Positions 35,301 through 43,994 of a stretch of 64,000 nt of DNA are shown in pieces. Under the pieces are notes generated by a model. It was not told the origin of the DNA. It saw only the letters and a program-made list of their open reading frames with translations, and searched no databases. Made by a program: the position numbers and the translations under genes. Position 1 is the first letter of the stretch. The number at the start of each line of letters is the position of its first letter. Origin of the DNA: Chitinimonas sp. BJYL2 (GTDB lineage Bacteria; Pseudomonadota; Gammaproteobacteria; Burkholderiales; Chitinimonadaceae); NCBI RefSeq assembly GCF_027257935.1, contig NZ_JANZKW010000002.1, positions 1-64,000 on the forward strand, written 5' to 3'.

Positions 35301-38300
35301 GCTCGGCCTATTGGTTGATGCTGGATTACTCGTATCAAGTCGCACCAGGTAACTATCAGTTCAAGCTGCGCGCCACCAATACCGCCGGGGTGAGCCGCGA
35401 GTCGACCCCGATTACGGTTACCCTCACCAACAGCCCGCTGCAAGGCGTGGTCAATGGCATCCGTATCGATGCCGACAGCAAACCCATCCTGCGTGGCTGG
35501 GCCTGTGAGCCAGGTGTGGCGCAGCCCCTCAGCGTGCAGGCCTATGCCAACGCACCGGGGAGTTTGGGCGGTACCGCGATTGGTAGTGTGGTTCTGGCCA
35601 ATGAAGCCAACGACACGCACGCCAGCGAAATCGATGCCAAGTGCGGCATGCCGGGCACAGGTCGTCGTTTCTCGATCGACCTGAGCAACACCACGACCTT
35701 CGCAGGTGCACCGATCTATGTCGAAGCCAAGCCTGCCACCGGTACCGGCTTGGTCCTGCCGTGTGCGGACAATACCTGCACGATTCCGGGCAGCCTGCGG
35801 ATAGGCATGACCACGCCACAGCAAGACGACGTGTCCTCGCCGAACGTGTTCATGAAGTTCAAGCTCAGCGGTGGCAGCGCACCCTATGACGAAGTGGGCT
35901 TCTACCTCGACGACACCTGGATTCCCGCCACACCGGATAGTGAAGCCAATGCCTATTCGGTGCTGAAAGCCAATGTGGCAGCAGGGCAGCATCGCGTCTC
36001 GGCCAAGGTGCGCCAGGGCAAACTGACGCTCACCTCGCTGGAAAATGTGTTCTACGTGGAAGGTGGCGGTACGCCGACCACCTTGAGCCTGGCAGCACCG
36101 GGCGGCACGCTGGTTGCACCCGCTAATCTGACGCTCACCGCCACAACCGGTGGAGATGCCGCTGCAGTGACGAAGGTGGAGTTCCTGAACGCGCAGGATC
36201 AGGTGGTGGCTACGGGTACGCAGAGTGGCAACACCTGGACGGCGAGCTGGAACAATGTGGCCGCAGGGGCTTACTCGGTGAAGGCGAGGGCGCTGAACGC
36301 CCAAGGTGCGACCTTGGCGGTGTCGGCTTCGGTGAGCTTCAACGTGGCTGCGAGCCAAGGTGCAAGCGAGCCCGCCGAACCCACAATTGCCGATCCCGCG
36401 ACGCTTTTGCCGGCGCTTTCTGAGTTAACACCAAGTGGTTCCCTACCCGGTTCTTTCAGTGTTTCTCCTAAAGGAGCCGCAACATATTCAATTCCGATTG
36501 CGGTACCTAAGGGCTCGGGTGGTATGCAGCCTGAACTCGCTATCAATTACGATAGCCAAGGGGGTTATGGCAGTCTTGGGATCGGGTGGTCTTTAAGTGG
36601 GACTTCTGGCATCACGCGCTGCCCTCGTACCGAGATGTATGACGGTGTTAAGGGCGCTGTTGAGTTCAATGCAAATGATCGGTATTGCCTCGATGGTCAA
36701 CGCCTGATCGCAGTGAACGGTATAGATGGTGGCGATGGCACGGAATACCGCACAGCAACTGAAAGCTTTAGCCGCATTGTGTCTATTGGTCAAACTGGGT
36801 GGGGGCCAACAGCCTTTAGAGTTTGGACCAAGTCAGGCTTGATCGTCGATTACGGTATCACTAATGATTCCCGTATTCCGCTACCGTCAGCGGCAGCAGC
36901 AAACGGCTCAGGTTGGGAAACCTATGTGCCTGGCAATTACGTTCCTGCATCGGAGTTTCCTCGTGTGGAACCGATGGTGATTGGCGGTGAAGGATCAGAC
37001 CAACCCAGCACAGTTACCAGTCAAGCCACGTACTCTCTCCCAAGCCTCGGCTCGACGACGGGCTGGGCCGACGGTAACCAAGGTGAAGTCATGGTTTGGG
37101 CCCAGAGTCGCGTTACTGACGTGATGGGTAATCGAATCGACTTCGCCTATGGTCGCGATACGGTCCATGGCGAATATCAGCTAGAGCGGATGGACTATTC
37201 GAATGGTCGCCAATCTGTCTTGTTGGCCTATAAGGACCGCACCGACCCATTTACAACTTATGTTTGGGGTGCGCCCGTTCGTACGACCAAGTTGCTGGAT
37301 AAGATTTCGGTATTAAGTGGTACTGATGCGATTCAGGAGTACAAGTTTTCCTATGAGATATCCACCGGTTCCAACCGAAGCTTGCTCTCTTCTGTGGAGC
37401 AATGCGCAGTTAACGGCAGTAATCGTAGCTGCTTACCTATAACGACTTTCAGTTGGGAAAAGGCAGCCTCTCGGGTTCCAGGCTTTGAATCCACTGAGTG
37501 GTGGCCTGGCCCTATCAAGAACGGCAAGGACATGCGCGCCGTAGATGTCGATGGAGACGGTCGTACTGATCTGGTATACCGCGATGCCGATGCCGGTGGT
37601 GCGCTCAAAGTCTGCTTTAGCCGTGCCGGTGAAGTCTATGGGGCGTTCAACTGTGACGAACCTGCATCACGGGTTCCCTTGATGCAGACCGCAAATGACC
37701 CCGGTCGGGAGATTGACCGGATATTCGAAGGTGACTATGACGGAGACGGCCGCGTCGACTTCGCCAGTTACATTGCCGACTTTGCCTCCTCAGAAATCAT
37801 TCCAGGCTACTTCGGCATGTGGAGTGTCTGCCTGAATAAAGAGGGTGGATATCAGTGTGCATTCCAGCATGAGGTCACACGCTGTAAGCATTCGGGTATT
37901 GAAGGAGATTTTGAAGGCTGCCTGATTTGGGAGGAGCCTTCAGTCGAGACACAAAATTATTGGAGAGGCCCGAATCCCGGCACGACATCCAATATTCACG
38001 CAAAGATCAAAACCGGCGACTTTAACGGTGATGGGAAAACAGACCTGATTCGTTGGCAATCTGGCCAGAACTGGCTCGTCCATCTCTCGTCAGGCATCGA
38101 CTTTGAAGAGCAGCAGTATTGGTCCGCGCTGGGCTCCCCCTCGAACTTGAGCACACAAGACGCTGAGCAGGTGCTGATTGCCGACTTCGACAGCGATGGC
38201 AAATCCGATCTCATGATCGGTTCGAACGGAGCTCATTACCTGTGCTTTGCTCGCGACCGTGATTTCCTCTGCCAGTCAGCTACGACTCCGAATATTGAGT

Positions 38301-41300
38301 TGGGTAAGCGCGTGATCGGTGATTACAACGGGGATGGCAAACCGGATATCGCTGTGCGCGTTGGTAACAATCAATGGGGTTTTTGCCTCGCCTCTGGACA
38401 AAAAGCCCCAGTGCTCGGTACTTACGCCTTGGGGTTTGATTGCCCCAAGCAAGCAATGTGGTCAATTGATGCGGAGCCCCATAAGGTCCTTGTCGCCGAC
38501 GTGAACGGTGACGGCCTCGCAGATTTGCTCTCACCTCAGGACAACAACAAATGGATGATCTGTGCCTCGGTAGATGGTAGTCCCAAGGACTGTTACTACA
38601 GCGTTAGTGGCCAATCGAACAAGGATGATCCCGCCCAGAATGTGTTTGGAGATTTCAATGGAGATGGCAAGCTCGATGTAATGACTATGCAGGTTTACGA
38701 GGGCAATAGTGGCACCGCATACATCTCCTTTGGCAAGTCCGGTTTGCAGGACACGCTCGTCGGCATTACCAATGGTGATGGCGCTCAAACCGAGCTCACC
38801 TACAAGCCCCTGACCGATGCTTCCGTGTATACCAAGGGCGTGGGCTCAACCGGCACAACCCGCGAAATGCAAGGTCCGCTGCAAGTGGTTGCCAAGGTAG
38901 AAGCCAGCGACGGCTTGGGTGGCAAGGCTGCATCCACCTATAAGTACGAGGCCATGCGTAGCGACACCAAGCACGGCATGCTGGGCTTCGCCGCTATGGA
39001 GGTGAAGGACGAGCGCTCAGGCGTCACGATCCGTACCGAAAACCTGCAAGATGTAACGGGCAGCAACTGGCCTTACGTCGGCATGGTCAGCAGGCGTCAA
39101 ACCCGCAATGGTGGTGGCATTCCCGTGAAGGAAGAATCCTTCAGCTATGCCACGCTGGCGGGCAAGGCCTCGGCGGCCTATCCGTCGTACACCACGGTGA
39201 TGCCTTATCCGGATACGAATGTCGTCAAATCCTTCGATCCGGATACAGGTGAATTGCTGAGCACGACCACGACCACCACGGTTTACGGTGCGGTGGCATC
39301 GGGCAGTGCGGCCTGTAACGCCATCAAGAACTGTGGCAACCCGACCAAGCTGACAGTGACGACGGAGTCGCCGAACGCGGATGAGCGCTACACGACCGAA
39401 ACAACCAATATCTACGAGGACTACAACAACAATGGTAAGGGTGAGTGGCGTCTCGGCCGCCTGATGCGTGCCAGTGTGACGCATTCGATGCTCGAAGATA
39501 GCAAGACGGATACCCAGACCCGGACCTCGGCGTTCACTTACTATCCGAGCGGCTTGCTCAAGCAGGAAATTGTCGAGCCCGATCAGTCGCGGTACACCAC
39601 GATCACCGAGTACGAGTACGACCGCTTCGGTAACAAGGTAAAGGCGACGGTCAAGCCGCACGCCTCTCTGACCAGTGCCAGTCCGTATTGGTTTGAGACG
39701 CGAGCGACCACCACTAAATACGATGCGACTGGCCGTTACCCGGAAAAGGTCACCAACGCGCTGAATCAATCCGAAACCCGGACGTTCACGGTTCTCGGCC
39801 AGCCGGAAAGCCTGCTGGGTCCCAATGGCCTCACCACCACCTGGACCTACGACGGCTTTGGTCGCACGCTGCGTGAAGACCGTGCGGATGGCACAGCCAC
39901 CGTGACGCGCTATGGCCTGTGTGCCGGCGCGCCCTCCGTGGTCGCGTGCCCATCCGGTGCGCATCACTTTGCGGCATCGGCCACCACAGGTGGTACCGCG
40001 AGCTATGTGTTCTTCGACAGCCTGAATCGCGAAGTACAACGTCGTGGCATCGGCTTCAACGGTGCCAAGGTGTATGTGGAGACCGAGTACAACACGCTGG
40101 GCATGGTCAAGCAGTCCACCCGTCCGTTCTTTGAAGGCCACACCAAGGTCTACGACAAGATCGAGTACGACGCACTAGGCCGTGTGAAGCGGCAGAAACG
40201 CATGGGTAATGGTGCCGAAGTCGTGGATACGCTCGACTACGACGGCCTCACGACCACGGTCACTAACGCAGAAGGCCATACCCGCAGCGAAACCAAGCTG
40301 CGCAATGGCAAAACCAAGACAGTGACCGATGCACTGGGCCAGGAATCACGCTATCGCTACGACGCCTTGGGCAACCTGCGCAAGGTGGAGCATCCCGATA
40401 ACACCGTGCTGGAGACCAAGTACGACCAGATGGGCCGCAAGATCGAACAGATCAGCCCGGATAGCGGCACCTGGACCTACGAGTACGACGCACTAGGTCA
40501 GCTGAAAAAGCAGACCGACGCCAAGCAACAGGCCGTGAAGATGTACTACGACCTGTTGGGCCGTCTGACGCGCCGTGAGGAGGTGGATCTCAAGACCGAC
40601 TGGACGTACGACAACTGCACCATGGGTGTCGGCAAGCTCTGTGAGGTCGCCAACGACAACGACTTTGGTCGCAAGATCAGTTACGACAACAAGGGACGCC
40701 CAAAAACCGTCACGCCGCACATCGATCAGGATTACACCATCCAGACCGAGTACGACGCGGCAGGCCGTACCAAGGCGGTGACCTATCCGAACGGTGTGCG
40801 TTTGCGCCATGTGTTCAACGATTACGGCTACCTGTCGTCGGTGTGGACCTCCATGCCGGGTCGCACCGGCAGCCAGAAGGTGTGGGAAGTCACCGATGTC
40901 GATGCCAAGGGCCGCCACCGTGCCGAGGCTTATGGCAACGGTTTGGTCACCAACAGCGTCTACAACGATCTGAAGGATGATCGACTACACAGCCTCAAGG
41001 CTGGTCCGAATGGCAGTATTGTCGATCAGACCTATGAGTACGACTCGATTGGTCGCCTGGAAACCAAGCTGGACCCGCTCGGCTATGGTCTAACCACGTA
41101 TGAACACGATGAACTCAACCGCTTGCGTAAAGCGACTTGGGATAATCAGACGCAGGAAGTGACGTACTTTAGTAACGGCAATATCCAGACCAAGACCGGT
41201 GTGGGTACCTACGCCTATAACCTGGCCGGCAAGCCGCATGCGGTAAGCGGCGTTACCGGCACGCTCAATGGTGTAGCCAACCCGACCTTTACCTACGACG

Positions 41301-42940
41301 CCAACGGCAATATGCAAAGCGGGGCAGGGCGCACGTTTACCTGGTTCAGCTTCAACCAGCCCAAGCAGATTACGGGTAATGGCCGTACGGTGAACTTCCT
41401 CTACGACGAAGACCACCTGCGCGTGAAGGAAGTAGATGGCAACACCACAACCTACACGATCAATCCGCGTCTCGACCTAGGCCATGGCTACCAGCGCGTC
41501 GTCAAAGATGGCATCGCGACCGAGAAGGTATACGTGTCAGTTACTGGCAAGGCGATTGCCGCGATTGAGACCAAGGCCGGCACAGCCACCATTGAGTACA
41601 TGCATCACGATGTACTGGGTTCAGTGGTGGCTATCACCAATGAGCAAGCACAGATTGTTGTTCGCTTCCGTTATGACCCGTGGGGCAAGCGCCTGTTGAT
41701 GGAAGGTGCCTCAGGTGAGCGTCGTGGCTTTACGGGCCATGAAGAGCTGACCGATTTAGGACTCGTGAACATGAACGGGCGGATTTATGACCCGGTGCTG
41801 GGACGGTTTATTAGCGCTGATCCGTTTATTCAAGATCTGCTGGACTATCAGAACGCGAACCGTTACTCGTATGTGCTGAATGACCCGTTACGCTTGACGG
41901 ACCCGAGCGGACAAAAGTTCAAGCTGAGTAAAGTGATAAAAATAGTTGCTGCGATTGTAGTGACAGTTTATGCACCAACTATCGCCAAGGCTGTTTGGGG
42001 AGAAGTAATAGGTGGTTATGCGATCGTACAAGGTGCTACTGCCGGATTTATCGCAGGCGGTATTCAAAGTGGAACGTTGAAGGGTGCATTTGTGGGAGCA
42101 CTTAGCGGGGCCGCGTTTGCACGTATTGGCGACGCAACTGCTGGTCTGAAGGGCTTTTCTGGTGGAGTTGTTAAAACCCTAGCACACGGCATGGTTGGCG
42201 GTGCTATGTCGGTGGCTGCTGGCGGGGACTTTGAGTCCGGTTTTCTAAGTACTGCATTTGCTACCGCTGCGGGAGGTGCGTTGGGTCTTGATCCGTCTAA
42301 TTCCAGTGTTGGCAAGTCGTCAGCGATCTTTATGAGAGCCTTAATTGGTGGTGCTGCAGCTGAACTTGCAGGAGGAAAGTTTGCGAATGGTGCAATTTCT
42401 GCTGCTTTTGCAGCGGCATTGAACGAGGCTCTGGACCACAATGGTAATCGTCTGTCGCAATACAATTCGAATAAGGCTGCACAAGAGCAAATGTTTGCGG
42501 ATGGTGCAAAATTAATCATGTTGGATCCGCTGGATCCGGCTAATGGCGATCTCTTAGAGTGGGCAAATAATCTAGCAGTGAAAGACGCAAACGTCGTCGT
42601 TACTCATGGTAATCAAGATGGAACGTTCGCTCTTCGAGCAAGAATATTTGAAGGCGATCAGATTAGTCCCGGTTTGGTGGCGGCGAAGTTAATCGCATCT
42701 CCCGGTTTTAACCCGAATTTGCCGACATATGTGGTTGCGTGCTACGGAGGAGTTGCTGCTGCTGGTTATGCTCCCGCAGCTCAAGGTTTGGCCGATTCTC
42801 TGTTCGGTAATGGGAAAGTGTATGGGGCGGTCGCGTCAAAAATATACCCCGTAATGGGGAGGTTTGAAATTTCTAGCAAACCCAACACATTCCGTCCGGT
42901 CAACTGGAAGGAGTTCTCTCGACAAGGCGGAGGCGGCTAA
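29354..42940 (+). CDS. Giant secreted Ig/SpvB/RHS protein 2 with glycine-rich and HG...C C-terminal domain
   Basis: From the ATG at 29354 (GGAGG just upstream; a GTG at 29339 is rejected) the product is about 4,528 aa. By approximate residue: signal peptide 1-23; N-terminal domain 24-135 homologous to giant 1; about 20 Ig-like repeats at 138-2025, most with a '(A/L)PTI.LTSP.NG' start and a 'KVEY...G' core; one 'GWxC' module at 2028-2150; two more Ig-like domains also present in giant 1; SpvB domain 2356-2700; seven FG-GAP/VCBS calcium loops (such as GDFNGDGKTDL) at 2729-3116; TcdB/RHS repeats to the core GRIYDPVLGRFISADP, ending DPSG near 4186; a Gly/Ala-rich hydrophobic stretch at 4193-4363; and a tip of about 150 residues. 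The tip has His4418 in VTHGNQDG and Cys4463 in VACYGG, an order reminiscent of caspase/CHAT-like cysteine peptidases. No Hint domain is present. The next gene overlaps the stop codon by 1 nt. Confidence 0.85.
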   Translation: MRSLFARGLVSLVLAVQSLSVLAYVSGPIQYHSTSATTTGGTVATPGGKLTAGINYFVSSTTNAVKRIELWEGTTMLKSVDLPVTYQQHGPPYNVQHQGAITADLSPGTHVLFARTYELNNLYGDSTAYTIVVTDPTNVAPTISLAASKTNTAQTDTIVLTPTVADTDGVVKRVDYYVHNGQDNYFLASVTAAPFTYSWVTPEPANYSVTARAYDDQGASKLSNAITVKVAANKPPLVSLSGPYTNNASVVVGKSVTLTATAWDEDWMDGITKVEFYAGATLIKTDVEAPFTASHTVVSGWNSLTAKAYDKAGASVTSAIYYLQGGTLVPIAFNSLTVQCSSGCVDPASATLTLDIKPNGTAAQMVEFYDNGRLIGTMTSPTSGSQSSVPYQFSLPISSLVSGPHRFTAKATDYYYAEYTSSPTDLTVNGIATIRLTSPTQNALYVTGETMPLVATVDPKGNSIKQVDFYAASSYLGTVTTAPFTYNWLIPSNGMGNYPVSAKVTTTANAVVSSLPIDVQVLRAPTISVTGTPVKPIEGNPITLGATINANGQEIAQVEYFSGATSLGVSTTYPYSLTWNGAAGGVHSVTAKLTTTRGTVVTSSVANVRVYSPPTITLVTPGNNTTYPIDGNIQFTANVDLKGDTLQAVTYFVDGVNVGNGSWVPPTYALNYALRTSGTHVLKARVTTALGLSAESAPVTVTAFGAPTISLTSPLNGSSATSGVPVALTASVDSQGATISKVEYVVQGVVVSTQTAAPYTASWTPNETGTTSVTRNVYAKVTTTLGAVATSPVAYVTTYPSPTVALTAPANNAAYVVGAPIPMTVNVAANGNTIQKVEYLVDGAVVSTQTSAPYSATLTGVAVGSHNIKARLTSTLGAAVETPSVAVNVLALPPSVSLSASCGSCTPPGSATLTPSLSDDGSIVKVEYYRSGTLVATKTASPWGHVDEGLAVGAYSYTAKAYDNDGATTISSAVVVTINTLPTVSLTSPTHGSSHLYASAIALAATASDTGGSISKVEFFRNGALINTDTASPYSFSDTGLPPGTYSYTAKAYDNQGASTTSSVVSATISANVPPSVSFSSPAEGAHFIAPASPMYLVTASDVEGGITRVEFYNGPTLLKSDTAAPYDHTWTGLSAGSYTLKARVYDQQGAYTDKSITVQVNNPPTISVSAASRVAADTTVPLSVTLNANGNTIQQVEYFNGTTSLGVVTVSPYSLNWANVPVGTHSITAKVTTSIGAVVQSAAVSVRAFSAPTIAVAAPANGAELAVGARLDLSVSADLKGDNLHSVEYFVNGTSIGNGSTIAPAYASSYYPSAAGSYTVTARVRTSAGQTSTSAPVTVTAYAAPAITLISPVNGASVVSGNSVPLTVSLDGKGASISKVEYVVQGAVVSTQTAAPYSASWTPNETGTTSVTRSIYAKVTNQFGVATSSAVANVTAYPRPTIALTAPANNAAYVVGAAIPMTVNVAANGSTIQKVEYVIDGVVASSVTASPYSYSWTNAAVGSHTVLARLTTTQGAVIDTPAVTIQVRALPTISLTSPTAGTGLLILSDVQLGAQIDAFGDTIQYVSYYANGNFLGYGTTTSPHSRTWKPDTNGTISLTAKVQTAAGAAVTSAPVVVTVYPYPNITLTSPTNGTAILAGNQQTLSANITGGDAISKVEYFDGATLIGTATTAPYTVNWTVPSYGSAASTRSITAKVTTQLGGNRVSAPVSLTVFPQPGITLTAPTNGAVYSVSSGGITLRATPDGKGDTIQQVEFLVDGAVVGTVTASPYDFVWAAPTPGTHTLSAKVTTTRGGTATSSTNTIHLNQLPTVQLLKPQGGFLSSLPYTMHFEASASDPDGSIASVELRLIEPHDPTDPEDYPQRMDHDQSIGMATRDPVDGIYKLDAPWTWGKPGAYTIYAVARDNHNAQAKQGSAVVTVASYAAPRTNLNVSPISARAVAGQPTTLTFTGSGGGTSSLATKLELFRVDAGGNPNTPIHTVTGSAYWLMLDYSYQVAPGNYQFKLRATNTAGVSRESTPITVTLTNSPLQGVVNGIRIDADSKPILRGWACEPGVAQPLSVQAYANAPGSLGGTAIGSVVLANEANDTHASEIDAKCGMPGTGRRFSIDLSNTTTFAGAPIYVEAKPATGTGLVLPCADNTCTIPGSLRIGMTTPQQDDVSSPNVFMKFKLSGGSAPYDEVGFYLDDTWIPATPDSEANAYSVLKANVAAGQHRVSAKVRQGKLTLTSLENVFYVEGGGTPTTLSLAAPGGTLVAPANLTLTATTGGDAAAVTKVEFLNAQDQVVATGTQSGNTWTASWNNVAAGAYSVKARALNAQGATLAVSASVSFNVAASQGASEPAEPTIADPATLLPALSELTPSGSLPGSFSVSPKGAATYSIPIAVPKGSGGMQPELAINYDSQGGYGSLGIGWSLSGTSGITRCPRTEMYDGVKGAVEFNANDRYCLDGQRLIAVNGIDGGDGTEYRTATESFSRIVSIGQTGWGPTAFRVWTKSGLIVDYGITNDSRIPLPSAAAANGSGWETYVPGNYVPASEFPRVEPMVIGGEGSDQPSTVTSQATYSLPSLGSTTGWADGNQGEVMVWAQSRVTDVMGNRIDFAYGRDTVHGEYQLERMDYSNGRQSVLLAYKDRTDPFTTYVWGAPVRTTKLLDKISVLSGTDAIQEYKFSYEISTGSNRSLLSSVEQCAVNGSNRSCLPITTFSWEKAASRVPGFESTEWWPGPIKNGKDMRAVDVDGDGRTDLVYRDADAGGALKVCFSRAGEVYGAFNCDEPASRVPLMQTANDPGREIDRIFEGDYDGDGRVDFASYIADFASSEIIPGYFGMWSVCLNKEGGYQCAFQHEVTRCKHSGIEGDFEGCLIWEEPSVETQNYWRGPNPGTTSNIHAKIKTGDFNGDGKTDLIRWQSGQNWLVHLSSGIDFEEQQYWSALGSPSNLSTQDAEQVLIADFDSDGKSDLMIGSNGAHYLCFARDRDFLCQSATTPNIELGKRVIGDYNGDGKPDIAVRVGNNQWGFCLASGQKAPVLGTYALGFDCPKQAMWSIDAEPHKVLVADVNGDGLADLLSPQDNNKWMICASVDGSPKDCYYSVSGQSNKDDPAQNVFGDFNGDGKLDVMTMQVYEGNSGTAYISFGKSGLQDTLVGITNGDGAQTELTYKPLTDASVYTKGVGSTGTTREMQGPLQVVAKVEASDGLGGKAASTYKYEAMRSDTKHGMLGFAAMEVKDERSGVTIRTENLQDVTGSNWPYVGMVSRRQTRNGGGIPVKEESFSYATLAGKASAAYPSYTTVMPYPDTNVVKSFDPDTGELLSTTTTTTVYGAVASGSAACNAIKNCGNPTKLTVTTESPNADERYTTETTNIYEDYNNNGKGEWRLGRLMRASVTHSMLEDSKTDTQTRTSAFTYYPSGLLKQEIVEPDQSRYTTITEYEYDRFGNKVKATVKPHASLTSASPYWFETRATTTKYDATGRYPEKVTNALNQSETRTFTVLGQPESLLGPNGLTTTWTYDGFGRTLREDRADGTATVTRYGLCAGAPSVVACPSGAHHFAASATTGGTASYVFFDSLNREVQRRGIGFNGAKVYVETEYNTLGMVKQSTRPFFEGHTKVYDKIEYDALGRVKRQKRMGNGAEVVDTLDYDGLTTTVTNAEGHTRSETKLRNGKTKTVTDALGQESRYRYDALGNLRKVEHPDNTVLETKYDQMGRKIEQISPDSGTWTYEYDALGQLKKQTDAKQQAVKMYYDLLGRLTRREEVDLKTDWTYDNCTMGVGKLCEVANDNDFGRKISYDNKGRPKTVTPHIDQDYTIQTEYDAAGRTKAVTYPNGVRLRHVFNDYGYLSSVWTSMPGRTGSQKVWEVTDVDAKGRHRAEAYGNGLVTNSVYNDLKDDRLHSLKAGPNGSIVDQTYEYDSIGRLETKLDPLGYGLTTYEHDELNRLRKATWDNQTQEVTYFSNGNIQTKTGVGTYAYNLAGKPHAVSGVTGTLNGVANPTFTYDANGNMQSGAGRTFTWFSFNQPKQITGNGRTVNFLYDEDHLRVKEVDGNTTTYTINPRLDLGHGYQRVVKDGIATEKVYVSVTGKAIAAIETKAGTATIEYMHHDVLGSVVAITNEQAQIVVRFRYDPWGKRLLMEGASGERRGFTGHEELTDLGLVNMNGRIYDPVLGRFISADPFIQDLLDYQNANRYSYVLNDPLRLTDPSGQKFKLSKVIKIVAAIVVTVYAPTIAKAVWGEVIGGYAIVQGATAGFIAGGIQSGTLKGAFVGALSGAAFARIGDATAGLKGFSGGVVKTLAHGMVGGAMSVAAGGDFESGFLSTAFATAAGGALGLDPSNSSVGKSSAIFMRALIGGAAAELAGGKFANGAISAAFAAALNEALDHNGNRLSQYNSNKAAQEQMFADGAKLIMLDPLDPANGDLLEWANNLAVKDANVVVTHGNQDGTFALRARIFEGDQISPGLVAAKLIASPGFNPNLPTYVVACYGGVAAAGYAPAAQGLADSLFGNGKVYGAVASKIYPVMGRFEISSKPNTFRPVNWKEFSRQGGGG
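30927..33935 (+). repeat. Internal duplication of a four-Ig block in giant gene 2
   Basis: Ig-like repeats 5-8 (about 30927-32020) correspond one by one to repeats 12-15 (about 32843-33935). Repeats 7 and 14 share TQTAAPY and ASWTPNETGTTSVTR, and repeats 8 and 15 share ALTAPANNAAYVVGA and PMTVNVAANG. Repeats 6 and 13 share the YFV.G...GNGS pattern, which is unusual among the others. The offset is about 1.9 kb. The remaining repeats are more divergent, so this is a later segmental duplication. Confidence 0.7.
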
Positions 42941-43923
42941 TGAAGTATCGTAGACTTGTTACAATCACAACATTGCTTCTGGTGATTTCGACTGCGTTGC
43001 TGATTCATCGCTATTTCTTCCGTCCGGAAGAAAGCGTGGTTGGTTCTGGCTTTTGTTCTGAGGTTTACGGGAATCCTGAGTCACTTGGCCTTGTTGGCGA
43101 TAAATTGGTTGGGGTTACGGAAAAGGGAGAGATATGGAGTGGTGACGACTTGGGTTTTGGCAAGAATCTGGTGATTGGTAGGCAATTCGATTCAGTGTCA
43201 GCAGCCGGAGATGGCGAAGTTATTTTGTATTCGTCGAAACAAGGGGAGAGGATTTCAATGTATTCCCTAGGTGGTGATTTACTGAATGAATTTAATATTA
43301 GATATTCACGTGCCTTTGGTGCTGGGTTGGGCTGTATTTATGCGATGGTGGATGGCTATAATCTAACCAAGGTTTGCAAGAGCGGATTGCTTAATATTAA
43401 ACTTCCAAAAATTTTTAATGAGGCAAGGCGATATATCTCGGCTCTTAATAAGTTGTTGGTGATTTCTGATGATGTTTATATCGTTGATTTGCATTCTGGC
43501 GCCGTGCAAAGCTTAAGTGTTGGGTGGGTAAATGAGGTTGGTGTTAGTCTCTCTCCTGATGGGAAGAGCGTAGGTGTTGTCCTCGATGGGAAGGACGCTG
43601 CTTATGTGACTCTATTTGAAATTTCAACTTTGGCGAAAATGGCAAGCTTTAAGGTTCCGCGGAATTTTGGCGCATTTGTTTTTGGTTCGAATGGAATTTA
43701 TATGTACTCCCCTCTATATGATCGACTATGGATCCAGGGTTTTGACGGGGTGGGTGGGGGGTTTAGTCAGGCTGTGGGTAATTTTGAGTTGGGAATATAT
43801 GGTGAAAACCGGAAATTAATATTTAAATACTCTAAAGACGATAAATATGCGAAGTTTGTTGAAGGTCAGCTGCTGAATGCGCCGCGCATTGCTAATGTGC
43901 AAAATGAGGAGAGTTGCCACTAG
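42940..43923 (+). CDS. Putative membrane-anchored beta-propeller immunity protein for giant protein 2
   Basis: A 327-residue protein whose ATG overlaps the stop codon of giant gene 2 (TAATG). The N-terminal membrane segment (VTITTLLLVISTALLIHRYFF) should leave the rest in the periplasm. The body is made of short repeated beta-strand units (LGLVGDKLVGVTEKGEIWS, VSLSPDGKSVGVVLDGKD), as in beta-propellers of the WD40/quinoprotein kind. I recognise no specific family. The role in immunity is inferred from position and overlap; a periplasmic location would fit a tip that acts on the cell envelope. The gene is AT-rich compared with the RHS part: a hand count of 43381-43440 gives 20 G+C of 60, against 33 of 60 at 40501-40560. 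This suggests acquisition from another source. Confidence 0.5.
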   Translation: MKYRRLVTITTLLLVISTALLIHRYFFRPEESVVGSGFCSEVYGNPESLGLVGDKLVGVTEKGEIWSGDDLGFGKNLVIGRQFDSVSAAGDGEVILYSSKQGERISMYSLGGDLLNEFNIRYSRAFGAGLGCIYAMVDGYNLTKVCKSGLLNIKLPKIFNEARRYISALNKLLVISDDVYIVDLHSGAVQSLSVGWVNEVGVSLSPDGKSVGVVLDGKDAAYVTLFEISTLAKMASFKVPRNFGAFVFGSNGIYMYSPLYDRLWIQGFDGVGGGFSQAVGNFELGIYGENRKLIFKYSKDDKYAKFVEGQLLNAPRIANVQNEESCH

Positions 43924-43994
43924 AGCAGTAATGGGGGACGGACCACGTTTTCTGTCTATGCTTCGATGGGCCTACCCCATGTTGGAGGCTCCCC

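Noticed and set aside
29765..35430. Regularly spaced repeats that could suggest a CRISPR array
   Set aside because: They are in-frame Ig-like protein domains of about 270 nt with divergent DNA, not short identical repeats with unique spacers.
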